Source: Pseudanabaena sp. ABRG5-3
GTDB lineage: Bacteria; Cyanobacteriota; Cyanobacteriia; Pseudanabaenales; Pseudanabaenaceae
DNA: 64,000 bases
NCBI RefSeq assembly: GCF_003967015.1
Contig: NZ_AP017564.1
Location: 1-64,000, forward strand
Reading direction: 5' to 3'
This document shows positions 9,401-17,569 of the stretch, piece after piece (the stretch's first letter is position 1; every line of letters starts with the position of its first letter). The notes below the pieces were generated by a model. That model saw nothing but the letters and a program-made list of their open reading frames with translations, did no database searches and was not told the origin of the DNA. The position numbers and the translations under genes are program-made.

Positions 9401-12400
9401 TGATCTAACTCAGGATGGGTATGACTATACTGATAGACCTGTCGATAATATTCATTTGCAAAGTACTGATAACCAAGGTATTCAAAGGGAAGCCAATATA
9501 GAGACGAGGACTATTGTCTCAAGCGATTTGCAAAACTCTAATATTCAGAGAGATTTAAATGACTCGTCACAAGAATTAAAATTAGATGACTTATCAGATT
9601 CGTTTATTCCTGATGAGGAGATAAATGATAATCAATTAAGCGAAAAATCTGCTAATAGCGATCGCATTGATACATTTACCAATATTCAAAAACAGGAATC
9701 TCAAGAATTTTCTAATTTAGTTGATACTTCCATCTCTTCAGACACTATATCTACCTCAGATACTAACGATATCCAAAGTGATCGCCTTGATAATCAAATT
9801 CAAAGACAGATAGAATCGTCACCTAATAACTTAAATACAGCTCAGGGTTTTACTGATTTAAGTGTAGATCAGAATTTAAGTAGCCCCTCTCAAGAAATTA
9901 TATCTACTTTCAATTTAATTGATATTAGCTATGTTAATTCCCCAGAAATAGAACATTTGACGGAACCATCCCAGTTGCAGAGAAGTAGTTTTAATGTAGA
10001 TGGCATAAGTATTTCAGATATTGAAACTAATATAGATGATATAAACGTCTTATCAAGTAGTCCTGAGCCAGAAATTCAAAGATCATTAGAAACATCTACT
10101 ATAAATATAAATAATCTAGATAGTTCAAATATAGAATTAAATCAAGAAATTCCATTACATGAGTCATCTCAAACAATTGACGACTTGCAATCTATATCTA
10201 CTGAGCGCAATATTGAGCCTAACGATTTAGATAATATTGACTTTGATATACAAAGGCAAACTGATAAATATACTCCAGAAAATTATGACCTTCTTACTGA
10301 TAATATGTCTAATAACCTTAATGATAGTATTGTTCAATTAGATAGCTCACAGTCAGTTGTAGAAAATGTTATTACTAGACAAATAGGGCAAGAAGAGTCT
10401 GATTTGTCTAGTAACAATATTTTAGAAAATGAAACTGAAGAGGTTTTAAAGGCTAGTAATATAGAAGAATCAATTCAAAGAGAAATTGCTGTAGATGCTA
10501 ACGAATCAAATGATCTTCGCAATATCGAAATTTTAGATGTTCAGGCAGATATGAACTCTGATACTAGCCAGATTTCATCTAAAGTTTCGGATCAAGTAAT
10601 TCAAACCAGCTTAGATTCTATTAACACCAATAATGGTTTAATTAGTGATTTGCCTGAGGTTTCTAATAATAATAGTTTAACTGATAATTTAGATAATAGT
10701 TATGCGGTACATGTACAGAAACAGGGTGTACAGAAACAATCTGAAAATATTACTGATTTAGATAATATACCTGATCCGCTGATTCAGAGAGAACCTGATC
10801 CACCTGTTAATAAGTCTATCAACACTGAAGATATTATTTCTAGCCAATCTCCTCAAATAGCAAGAGATTTATCGAGTGAATATAATTCTAGTTATACCAA
10901 TTTAGATGCAGCTAATGACTATTTAGATGCTCCTCTAGCTAATGAGAATAATAGCACAAGTAATTTAGATGAAATTTCTAATGGAAGTGCTAATAATATT
11001 CAGAGGCAATTTGCTAATGATTCAATAGCTGACAGAGTTGACATAATTGATAGTTCTAGTATGAATTCTAGTTATGATCTATCGTCTAGTTTATCGGTTG
11101 AAGATAGTAATACATTGACTAGCGATCGCTCTCGAAGTTTGCCAGTAGAAAATATTCAATCAAGTATAGACTCGTCAACTTCTAACTTTAATTTAGGTGT
11201 TGACGAGAGACAGGCAATACAACGACAAATTAATGAAGATTCTATCAGTTCATCTGTTGACTTAAATGATAGCGATCGCGATTTAGTAGATGTACAGAGT
11301 GCGATCGACACATTTGGTATCAACGAACGCATTTCATTAGCTAACACTTCTAGTACAGATCCAATTTCTGATACATCTAGTAATGATAATCTTAATATTT
11401 CTACTAGTAGAAGTAATGAAATTCAGAGAGAGTTTGATGCAAGTGTAAATGAGATTTCCAATGTAAATGAGATTAGTGCTAGAGATAAAATTAGTGTTGA
11501 GAATATTGATTTAGCTAATAATTCTAATGTTGAAAGAAGCATATCAAACGATATAAATATTCAGAGGTCTCAATTAGATTCTGAATCTTTCATGAATGAA
11601 AATGCAAATGATATAGACAGTATTAATATTGTATCTCCTACTTCTAATCAACAGCTAGTAACGACCTCTGATTTGCCAGTCATAGATAGCAATATTTCCT
11701 TAAGTGGAGAGTCTCAAATTTTACAGAGAACTTTTGCTTTGAATGATACAAGTATAGGTTTATCAAATAATATTTCTATACAAGATGATAATCAGTATGA
11801 TCAGCAACTAAGGCAATCAATTGATAATATTAATAACACTTCTATTTTAACTAGTGATTTATCTCCACAATTACAAAGATCAAGCGATCAATTAGAGGGG
11901 AATCAGCTTAATGGAGAGACTAATGTAGATGAAATATTATCTCAGGGTAAGTTAGCTCAAACAGGTCAAGAGACACAGCAAATAAGTGAATCTGTTAGTG
12001 AGCTAAATCAAACAAGTGGGGAAATACAACGAAAGAATGAGGCATCTATTCCTAATCGATCTCTTGATACCCGTGATTTAGGCGATATTAGTCTAGCTAC
12101 TGTAGAGAGTCCTCAAAATGATCTCTCTGTTAGCTTTAATGACAACCAAGTGTCTAATTTTTCTAGTATCGAAAACATTGATACTGTATCTCCTTCAGTA
12201 TTACAAAGTAAGCCAAACCCAGTTACTGATTCACAAACTTCTTCTAATATTATCAGTAATGATTTTCAGCAGGATGATCCTAGCCAAACTATTCAAAGGG
12301 ACTCTTTAAATAATTCCAATTTAGACGACTCTAATTCGGTAGAAATAATACAAACAAATGCTCTTCTTAGTGATACTGATCCACAAATAATCCAGACCAA

Positions 12401-14057
12401 ATCTAACTTAAGTCAGGCTATTAATAATATAGATAACAATGTTCTAGGAGGTTCTAATGATACTATTCAAGCAAAATATATAAGTACAAATTTAGAATCC
12501 ATAGAATCTATAGATTCTATGGATAGAAATATAGATGTTAATTTAGACGACAATTTTGATAATAATACTGCTAATACATCTAGTGATATCTCAGTTCAAA
12601 GAATATCGAATATATCGGAAATTAATCCTGAAGCTTCTAGCCAGACTACGAATCAAGAATTTGATCACAATTTAAACATATCTGATGTAGAGTTAAACAT
12701 ATCTGATGTAGAGAATATACAGAAAAAATCGGATGATATCAATAACATTGAAAGAATATCAGAGTCTAATATCTCTAGCTCTCCAGCTTTAATTCAAACA
12801 GCTAGCGATGTAGATAATGTAATACAAAATATAGACGATTTAGATAGATTAAATAATAGTAATATTTTGGATACTAATACTAATATTTCTCGCCATAGTG
12901 AAACTGAGAATATTAATAATACTAGTGCTGTTGATAATATTGATATTCACGATATTCAAAGAAAGCCTAAGCAAGATGCTGTTGATAATACTAATATTCA
13001 GGATATTCAAAGGAAATCTGAGCAAGATGATCATATAATTGTTGCAGAATCTTTCAATACAAACAATTTACAAAATGTTGTAGATAGCGATCGCATTTCT
13101 ATTATCCAACCAAAATCAGATATTCCTCAGCTTGAAACTATTTCCCAAAGTGGGATAATCTCAGCAGAGACAACGAATCAATTAGAAGCGACTAATGAGC
13201 CAACAGTAATTCAGAGGTTATCAGATCTAGCAAATCCTACAGAGGATTTGACCTTGCCTACGGTTTTACAAAATCTTGGACAAACAGAACCTTTAGTTAA
13301 GTTCTCATCCTTAACAAACGAGCAACCCAATCACCAGATTACTACGAATAATCTGTCTAATTTATCTAGTAATTCTAATCCATCTAGCCAGTCTAATTTG
13401 TCTAACTCGTCTCGTCTGTCTCAATTACTGCAAGCAAAAGGCAATAGTTCTACTTTGTCTAGCTCAACAAATAAGATATCGACTACACCTACTTCAATTC
13501 AGCCAAAACTTGACCAAAATCAGAATAATGATGCTCAAGAGGCGAAATCTCCTAGCTGGTCAAATATTGCGGAATTGTTAGCAAAGATGCCACCTCCTAA
13601 GGTCTCTAGTAACCCCTCAACTAATTCGCTGAACAAAAAAGCAGTTAGCTCTAGCGATCGCAGTTCTTTGGCAAGCCAACCCAAATCCATTACTACAAGT
13701 ACATCTAAAAGTACATCTAATCAGACAATTATTCAGCGATCGCCCGATGATCGTAATGATGACGATTTAGATCTCTACATCACTCCTACAGGTTTACAAA
13801 GAGGTAATCCCAATCAAGTTACTAATAGTCAAGTTAATCCTATTCAACGTAAAAAAGACCCTCATCAAGATAATGAAAACTTACCAGAAGCAACAGTTTC
13901 TGTGAATAATTTCCAAGATAATGACAATAAAGATGAGGCAAATTTTGAAGAAAATCTCACGGCACTTGCCCAAGAAATTTACGTTTTGTTACGGCAACGC
14001 CTAGAAATCGAAAAGGAGAGACAAGGATCGATATATCGAGGTCGATTGCCTTGGTAA
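6462..14057 (+). CDS. Giant 2531-aa low-complexity protein with repeated [IVL]Q[RK] motifs
   Basis: Starts at GTG 6462, three bases after the tube stop. The chain is dominated by Ser, Asn, Asp, Ile and Gln, has no Cys that I can see, and looks disordered. More than 50 copies of a short [IVL]Q[RKTAS] motif (VQRS, IQRQ, IQKK, LQRS, IQRE) recur roughly every 45 residues from end to end. Three tandem units of about 55, 58 and 51 aa lie at 8880-9370, evidence of growth by internal duplication. The last 28 residues (AQEIYVLLRQRLEIEKERQG, then SIYRGRLPW) match the C-terminus of the 60-aa protein at 5773. The DNA is visibly more AT-rich than its neighbours. By position and length it could be a tape measure/lumen filler or a scaffold; no DUF4157 or enzymatic domain is seen. 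Function not established. Confidence 0.8.
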   Translation: MSENTTTTFADNDDLPDDIPLGNNSPLLVPQPLGQSFLQPKFIYPLGAVSIINPDNLSLETDFEPLSDSFDNSPFFDNPLQSHDSGAISPSSTQVNLQTKSLPSSQKSQVQRSPNPKTQSTSIQRKASAPNQPISSRNSSQSIATSENQESPQDVENDAQFLQNSSDLSISSDELELDFSENVSNIENKSVQRSSDNSSIGDVTKDFTDISLVENIDNSDLEIYQNNESNSQLIQKSADTSSFDSSTRDNTISEDRLSPNSENSSNLTTNTTSFIRDISTSDIQRESQSPNVVNSIENIKSREEVTNLDSNSSLIQRDIVNTVSENIRVSDNNQESQVVNNNFDSSSLISLSVDSSLQSEQFQPIQRTTNLSTDINASEGISSEIEHSTSSSSNLSSEKVDNSSSQSQEIQRQVDAYDQEKFSDRNDSITINSSYSNLVTNISEDNSLQISQENLYTTANSSIESIQRNLDVSNASLEDDLSQENNLTNLIQRQLDAPIVDSNSYQEDTLISNPNQTTLQISNHNQPSQSQNLQKQPDIYTSDPSLDNSISGNEPPSISNNSQLSNIDLVIQKKSDITVDNRNQVTSPIKSTQDDTNISAIEELSTSNEFLNDYTTQDLSSDLLINNVSINNASINTNNINQVQAKADLSTTVNNDISQDDLPSDHISGMQSIETPVTSDSNLITGLNTLQRSVISPSLESVNVQQNLVSEVSEDLSIKSDKLDANSISVNNIESLSQINDSPPPANLDPISEPEENNNSNYDITQNTLSNEYSLGVQRELSLSLSSSSGISSQNNLNKLITKDSSQIDINENLVDSKASPTIQTQLFQDNLSDTSRDNIEQSILSSETSNLEQPLTRNVTQRDINENLTDVVTSPVIQTYLDQDNLSNTTNINVDNIEQSNLYSETSDLQQLIEEDTLQLHTDENLLDVETSPTVQTQLDRDDLSNINRDNIEQSNLFTVTSSLDIQKKINLDNISSQNDLTQDGYDYTDRPVDNIHLQSTDNQGIQREANIETRTIVSSDLQNSNIQRDLNDSSQELKLDDLSDSFIPDEEINDNQLSEKSANSDRIDTFTNIQKQESQEFSNLVDTSISSDTISTSDTNDIQSDRLDNQIQRQIESSPNNLNTAQGFTDLSVDQNLSSPSQEIISTFNLIDISYVNSPEIEHLTEPSQLQRSSFNVDGISISDIETNIDDINVLSSSPEPEIQRSLETSTININNLDSSNIELNQEIPLHESSQTIDDLQSISTERNIEPNDLDNIDFDIQRQTDKYTPENYDLLTDNMSNNLNDSIVQLDSSQSVVENVITRQIGQEESDLSSNNILENETEEVLKASNIEESIQREIAVDANESNDLRNIEILDVQADMNSDTSQISSKVSDQVIQTSLDSINTNNGLISDLPEVSNNNSLTDNLDNSYAVHVQKQGVQKQSENITDLDNIPDPLIQREPDPPVNKSINTEDIISSQSPQIARDLSSEYNSSYTNLDAANDYLDAPLANENNSTSNLDEISNGSANNIQRQFANDSIADRVDIIDSSSMNSSYDLSSSLSVEDSNTLTSDRSRSLPVENIQSSIDSSTSNFNLGVDERQAIQRQINEDSISSSVDLNDSDRDLVDVQSAIDTFGINERISLANTSSTDPISDTSSNDNLNISTSRSNEIQREFDASVNEISNVNEISARDKISVENIDLANNSNVERSISNDINIQRSQLDSESFMNENANDIDSINIVSPTSNQQLVTTSDLPVIDSNISLSGESQILQRTFALNDTSIGLSNNISIQDDNQYDQQLRQSIDNINNTSILTSDLSPQLQRSSDQLEGNQLNGETNVDEILSQGKLAQTGQETQQISESVSELNQTSGEIQRKNEASIPNRSLDTRDLGDISLATVESPQNDLSVSFNDNQVSNFSSIENIDTVSPSVLQSKPNPVTDSQTSSNIISNDFQQDDPSQTIQRDSLNNSNLDDSNSVEIIQTNALLSDTDPQIIQTKSNLSQAINNIDNNVLGGSNDTIQAKYISTNLESIESIDSMDRNIDVNLDDNFDNNTANTSSDISVQRISNISEINPEASSQTTNQEFDHNLNISDVELNISDVENIQKKSDDINNIERISESNISSSPALIQTASDVDNVIQNIDDLDRLNNSNILDTNTNISRHSETENINNTSAVDNIDIHDIQRKPKQDAVDNTNIQDIQRKSEQDDHIIVAESFNTNNLQNVVDSDRISIIQPKSDIPQLETISQSGIISAETTNQLEATNEPTVIQRLSDLANPTEDLTLPTVLQNLGQTEPLVKFSSLTNEQPNHQITTNNLSNLSSNSNPSSQSNLSNSSRLSQLLQAKGNSSTLSSSTNKISTTPTSIQPKLDQNQNNDAQEAKSPSWSNIAELLAKMPPPKVSSNPSTNSLNKKAVSSSDRSSLASQPKSITTSTSKSTSNQTIIQRSPDDRNDDDLDLYITPTGLQRGNPNQVTNSQVNPIQRKKDPHQDNENLPEATVSVNNFQDNDNKDEANFEENLTALAQEIYVLLRQRLEIEKERQGSIYRGRLPW

Positions 14058-14118
14058 ATTTAGAATAGTGGCGATTCTAGCAACTATCCTCATCCTAAAA
14101 ACTAGTAACGGATAAATT

Positions 14119-14565
14119 ATGACAGGACAACTGGTAAAAGCGATGCTTACTACTACTGATGCAGGAGCAGCAGCTATTAATTTTCAGTTTAATCCCACAG
14201 AACTCCAGTTTCAGCGATCGGTCAGTCTCAATCGTTCGGCAGGTGCAAGGACAGCATCAGGACTTCCAAAAGTTACCTTTGGCTATCCTGAGCCAGTCAG
14301 TCTATCGCTTAGCAATTTGGTATTTGATACCTACGAAACAGGTACAAGTGTGCTCACTTTAATTGATCCGATTCTCAAAGCTACAGACTTTACAGGGCAG
14401 TTAGAACGACCACCTGTGTATGTTTTTGCTTGGGGACAAACCCAATACCTTAAATGCTTTGTTAAACAAGTTAGCTACAAATTAACCATGTTTTTGTCTG
14501 ATGGGACACCCGTAAGAGCGATCGTTGATATGTCGCTAGAAGAGGTGGATAGTACCCAACTCTAA
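14119..14565 (+). CDS. CIS tube/baseplate adaptor (Afp7-like N-terminal domain, no LysM)
   Basis: A 148-aa protein with the CIS_tube N-terminal signature: FQFNPTELQFQRSVSLNR, the GARTASGLPKVTFGYPEPVS hairpin and a PPVYVFAWGQTQYLKCFVKQ strand pair. In Afp7/Pvc7 this domain caps the tube at the baseplate hub and is followed by a LysM domain. Here the protein stops after the first domain (ends SLEEVDSTQL). It sits directly upstream of the spike gene, as in other clusters. Confidence 0.8.
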   Translation: MTGQLVKAMLTTTDAGAAAINFQFNPTELQFQRSVSLNRSAGARTASGLPKVTFGYPEPVSLSLSNLVFDTYETGTSVLTLIDPILKATDFTGQLERPPVYVFAWGQTQYLKCFVKQVSYKLTMFLSDGTPVRAIVDMSLEEVDSTQL

Positions 14566-14694
14566 AAAATTCTTGAGATTATGGAGGATTTTGGGATAGC
14601 TAGGCTAAAACTATGGTAAACCCTTAACTTCACCACATTACTTGCCGCGATCGCCACTCAATTTAATCACCAAATTAATCACTAAAAATCGCCA

Positions 14695-16656
14695 ATGCCA
14701 AAATATATACCAGGGGTCTCACTGCAAATTGATGGAGCCGATGCTCCAGAAGGTTTACTGGACAATATTTTACAAATATCTGTCAAAGAGAGTATTCATC
14801 TCTCAGGGATGTTTACGATAATCATCAATAATGATTATTTGTCTGGGGCTAATAATCCGCCTTGGCAGTATGCCAACTTATTTGCATTCGGCAAGAAGAT
14901 TAAAATTAGTTTTACTTCTAGCATTACGGAAAATGTTGATTTCGATGAAGAAACTACTGCATATATCCTAGAGGGTGAAATTACAGCGATCGAGACTGAA
15001 TTCAGTGAAACGGCACAAGCACCAATAATTATTCGTGGTTATGATACTTCCCATCGTCTCCATAGAGGTCGTTATAGTCGTTCTTTCCAAAACGTTACTG
15101 ATAGCGATATTGTCAACCAAGTCATTGGCGAAACTGGCATTGCGGCTGGAACTGTCACCGCTACTACAGTTGTCCATGACTATGTATTTCAAGAGAACCA
15201 GACAAATATAGAGTTTCTACGGGAACGCGCTGCAAGGGTTGGCTTTGAGCTATATATCCAAGATGGTAAGCTGAACTTTCGTAAACCGACTCAAGATCAA
15301 CAACTGTCTCTCAAATGGTTAAAAGATATCCATAGCTTCCGAGTGCGTGTTTCTACCGCCGAGCAGGTTAGTTCTGTGGAAGTAAGAGGGTGGGACTATT
15401 CCCAGAAAAAAACGATTGTTTCTATAAAAAATAAAGAACAGGTCATTACTACAACTGACAGTGGAAAAGGTAGTGAAACTAGCACAAAGTATAGTATTCA
15501 GCCCAAAATGATTGTTGTTGATCAGCCTGTTTTTAGCGCGAATGAATCTGATGCGATCGCCCAGTCGCTATGTGATGAATTAGGCGGAGAATTTGTGAGT
15601 GCGGATGCCAAGGGTGAAGGAAATCCTAAGATCAGACCAGGGATAGCAGTGAAACTTACCAATATGGGCAGCTATAGTGGTAAGTACTATGTTACAGAAA
15701 CTCATCATTTATTTCGGGAGAATCGATACACTACTGAATTCACGGTCAGGGGATTACGTGGAGGCGATCTCTTTTCTATTTTGTCATCCAAAACTTACCT
15801 AGAGCCGGGGCAAACTATGTTAGTGGGAATAGTAAGTAATAACAAAGACCCTAAAGGATGGGGAAGAGTCAGGGTGAAGTTCCCAACTTTAACGGAGGAG
15901 CATGAAAGCAATTGGGCTAGAGTCGTTAGTGTAGGAGCAGGTCCAGGGAGAGGATTTGATTGCTTACCTGAGATCAATGATGAAGTGTTAGTAGCCTTTG
16001 AGCATGGCGATATTCATCGTCCCTATGTGATTGGTGGCGTATGGAATGGAACCGATGCATCACCTGAAACCGTAGATGATACTGTAGTTGGTGGAAAAGT
16101 CCGCTTACGCACTTTTAAAACTCGTGTTGGGCATAAGCTTCAGTTTGTTGAAGAGGATAAAAGCACTATCAAAAAAGGAGTTTATCTTAATACTATTGAT
16201 GGGCATAATTTACGGCTAAATGATAGTGAGAAATTTGGAGAACTAGAAACCACTGGTGGTCATAAGTTTCGTGCTGATGATAGTAATAAAACGGTGAGCT
16301 TAACTTCTACTGGCGATATTACTGTTAAATCTGGCACTACTGGCACTGCCAAGAAAATTAGTGTTAATGGCGGAGAAATTGCTTTAACTGGAAGTCAAAA
16401 AATAACTTTGACTGTAGGAGGAACTAGTATAGAGCTAACTCCGAGTGGAATTACAATGAGAACTACTGGTACTCTCAGTATTCAAGCTAGTGGTTCTATA
16501 AGCGTCCAGTCTGCTGGGTCTATCTCTGCAAGTGCAGGAGGCGCTTTAAGTGCTAACTCAGGTTCTACAATTAGTGTAAATGCAGGTGCGACAGTTAGTA
16601 TTAATGGTGCAGCAACTGTAGGTATTATGGGGGGAATTGTTCGCTTGAATTGCTAA
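14695..16656 (+). CDS. VgrG-like spike protein (gpD + gp5 OB fold + beta-helix tip)
   Basis: A 653-aa protein. Residues 1 to about 370 are a gpD/gp27-like hub (PGVSLQIDGADAPEGLLDNI, RERAARVGFELYIQDGKL). About 375-455 is a gp5-type OB fold (GWGRVRVKFPTLTEEHESNW; PEINDEVLVAFEHGDIHRPY). About 460-653 is a repetitive Ser/Gly/Thr-rich region (GSISVQSAGSISASAGG) that forms the triple-stranded beta-helix needle in VgrG proteins. No effector domain is fused at the end. It would form the trimeric central spike, capped by the PAAR protein encoded next. Confidence 0.9.
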   Translation: MPKYIPGVSLQIDGADAPEGLLDNILQISVKESIHLSGMFTIIINNDYLSGANNPPWQYANLFAFGKKIKISFTSSITENVDFDEETTAYILEGEITAIETEFSETAQAPIIIRGYDTSHRLHRGRYSRSFQNVTDSDIVNQVIGETGIAAGTVTATTVVHDYVFQENQTNIEFLRERAARVGFELYIQDGKLNFRKPTQDQQLSLKWLKDIHSFRVRVSTAEQVSSVEVRGWDYSQKKTIVSIKNKEQVITTTDSGKGSETSTKYSIQPKMIVVDQPVFSANESDAIAQSLCDELGGEFVSADAKGEGNPKIRPGIAVKLTNMGSYSGKYYVTETHHLFRENRYTTEFTVRGLRGGDLFSILSSKTYLEPGQTMLVGIVSNNKDPKGWGRVRVKFPTLTEEHESNWARVVSVGAGPGRGFDCLPEINDEVLVAFEHGDIHRPYVIGGVWNGTDASPETVDDTVVGGKVRLRTFKTRVGHKLQFVEEDKSTIKKGVYLNTIDGHNLRLNDSEKFGELETTGGHKFRADDSNKTVSLTSTGDITVKSGTTGTAKKISVNGGEIALTGSQKITLTVGGTSIELTPSGITMRTTGTLSIQASGSISVQSAGSISASAGGALSANSGSTISVNAGATVSINGAATVGIMGGIVRLNC

Positions 16657-16721
16657 TGAAATTTGCCCTTAATTTTTTCAATTAACTATTGTCACTGCTC
16701 TATTCACTTGTCCTTAAACCT

Positions 16722-17009
16722 ATGTTCCCAGCAGCTCGATTGACAGATATAACAGTTACAGGCGATCCCATTACTGCCCCTGGTATGCCTAATGTATTAA
16801 TTGCTGGCTTACCCGCCGCCTGTGTTGGCGATTTAGTAGCAGGTCCTGTAGTTACAGGCAGTATTGTAATGGGGTCTTTTACGGTTCTCATTGGGGGTAG
16901 ACCTGCCGCCAGAGTTACTTCTCAAGTTGCGGGAGTAAATACCATTACGGGAATACCATTAACTACCGTTGTTGGTATGGGAGCGCCTACAGTACTAATT
17001 GGTGGTTAA
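16722..17009 (+). CDS. PAAR-repeat spike tip protein
   Basis: A 95-aa protein from ATG 16722 (MFPAARLTD), chosen over an upstream TTG at 16689 because PAAR proteins begin close to this motif. Paired PAAR-like motifs are FPAARLTD and GRPAARVTS, with a PITAPGMPNVLIAGLPAAC half and a matching GAPTVLIGG end. PAAR proteins form the sharp conical tip on VgrG spikes and may bind a metal. No toxin extension is attached. It lies 65 nt after the VgrG gene. Confidence 0.88.
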   Translation: MFPAARLTDITVTGDPITAPGMPNVLIAGLPAACVGDLVAGPVVTGSIVMGSFTVLIGGRPAARVTSQVAGVNTITGIPLTTVVGMGAPTVLIGG

Positions 17010-17032
17010 AAGTAAAGTTGCAAGGAGGGAAT

Positions 17033-17437
17033 ATGTCAGAAGCTAATCAATCTAGGGATTACATTGGGAGAGGGCTTTCATTTCCATTGAGAATAAATGT
17101 TCAAGGTGAACTAAAAACTGATAGCGGCGATCGCAATTTGGAAGAGGCGATCGCCATAATTTTGAATACGAAACTAGGTGAGAGGGTATATCGTCCTAAT
17201 TTTGGTAGCCGTTTATCGGATTTGGCTTTTGCCCCGATGAATCCACAGACGATTTTGCTAGCGAGGGTCTATGTGGAAGAAGCCTTAAATCGATGGGAAC
17301 CACGTATTCGGGTTACAGGGGTTTTTGCCGAACCTGATCCGATTAAAGGTCGTCTCGATCTCAAAATTTTATATCAACTCAAAGATGGACATGATACTCG
17401 TAGCATGGTGTATCCGTTTTATCTATTAGGTAAGTAG
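17033..17437 (+). CDS. gp25-like baseplate wedge protein
   Basis: A 134-aa protein of the gp25/GPW family (PF04965): GRGLSFPLRINVQGELKT, NLEEAIAIILNTKLGERVYR, PNFGSRLSDLAFAP, then a helix that sets the baseplate edge. The ATG at 17033 is preferred over the in-frame TTG at 17018 because AAGGAGGG (17022-17029) stands at the right distance. gp25 links the baseplate wedge and, in contractile tails, nucleates the sheath, so its presence without a sheath gene is notable. Confidence 0.9.
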   Translation: MSEANQSRDYIGRGLSFPLRINVQGELKTDSGDRNLEEAIAIILNTKLGERVYRPNFGSRLSDLAFAPMNPQTILLARVYVEEALNRWEPRIRVTGVFAEPDPIKGRLDLKILYQLKDGHDTRSMVYPFYLLGK

Positions 17438-17569
17438 CGAAAAGTAGCATTTTTAATTTGTTATGCTATCTATGTTTAATCTTTTTTAAATAATTTAGTA
17501 ATTTATCGCTAAATGTAGCTCTAACTAGTAAAATTCGGCAAGGCATAATTCACTAGAGAGCTTTGGGTA

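Noticed and set aside
12849-13034. Minus-strand frame inside the giant gene (and similar ones at 11156 and 12118)
   Set aside because: These arise from AT-rich repetitive coding sequence on the other strand or frame and have no independent start signals.
6462-14057. The giant gene as a surface adhesin or a mobile-element relic
   Set aside because: There is no signal peptide, sortase motif, beta-repeat adhesin fold or transposase feature; it lies between tube and spike genes and shares a C-terminus with the small first gene.
16689-16721. TTG-initiated longer PAAR protein
   Set aside because: The added 11 residues are unlike PAAR starts; the ATG at 16722 begins at the conserved motif.
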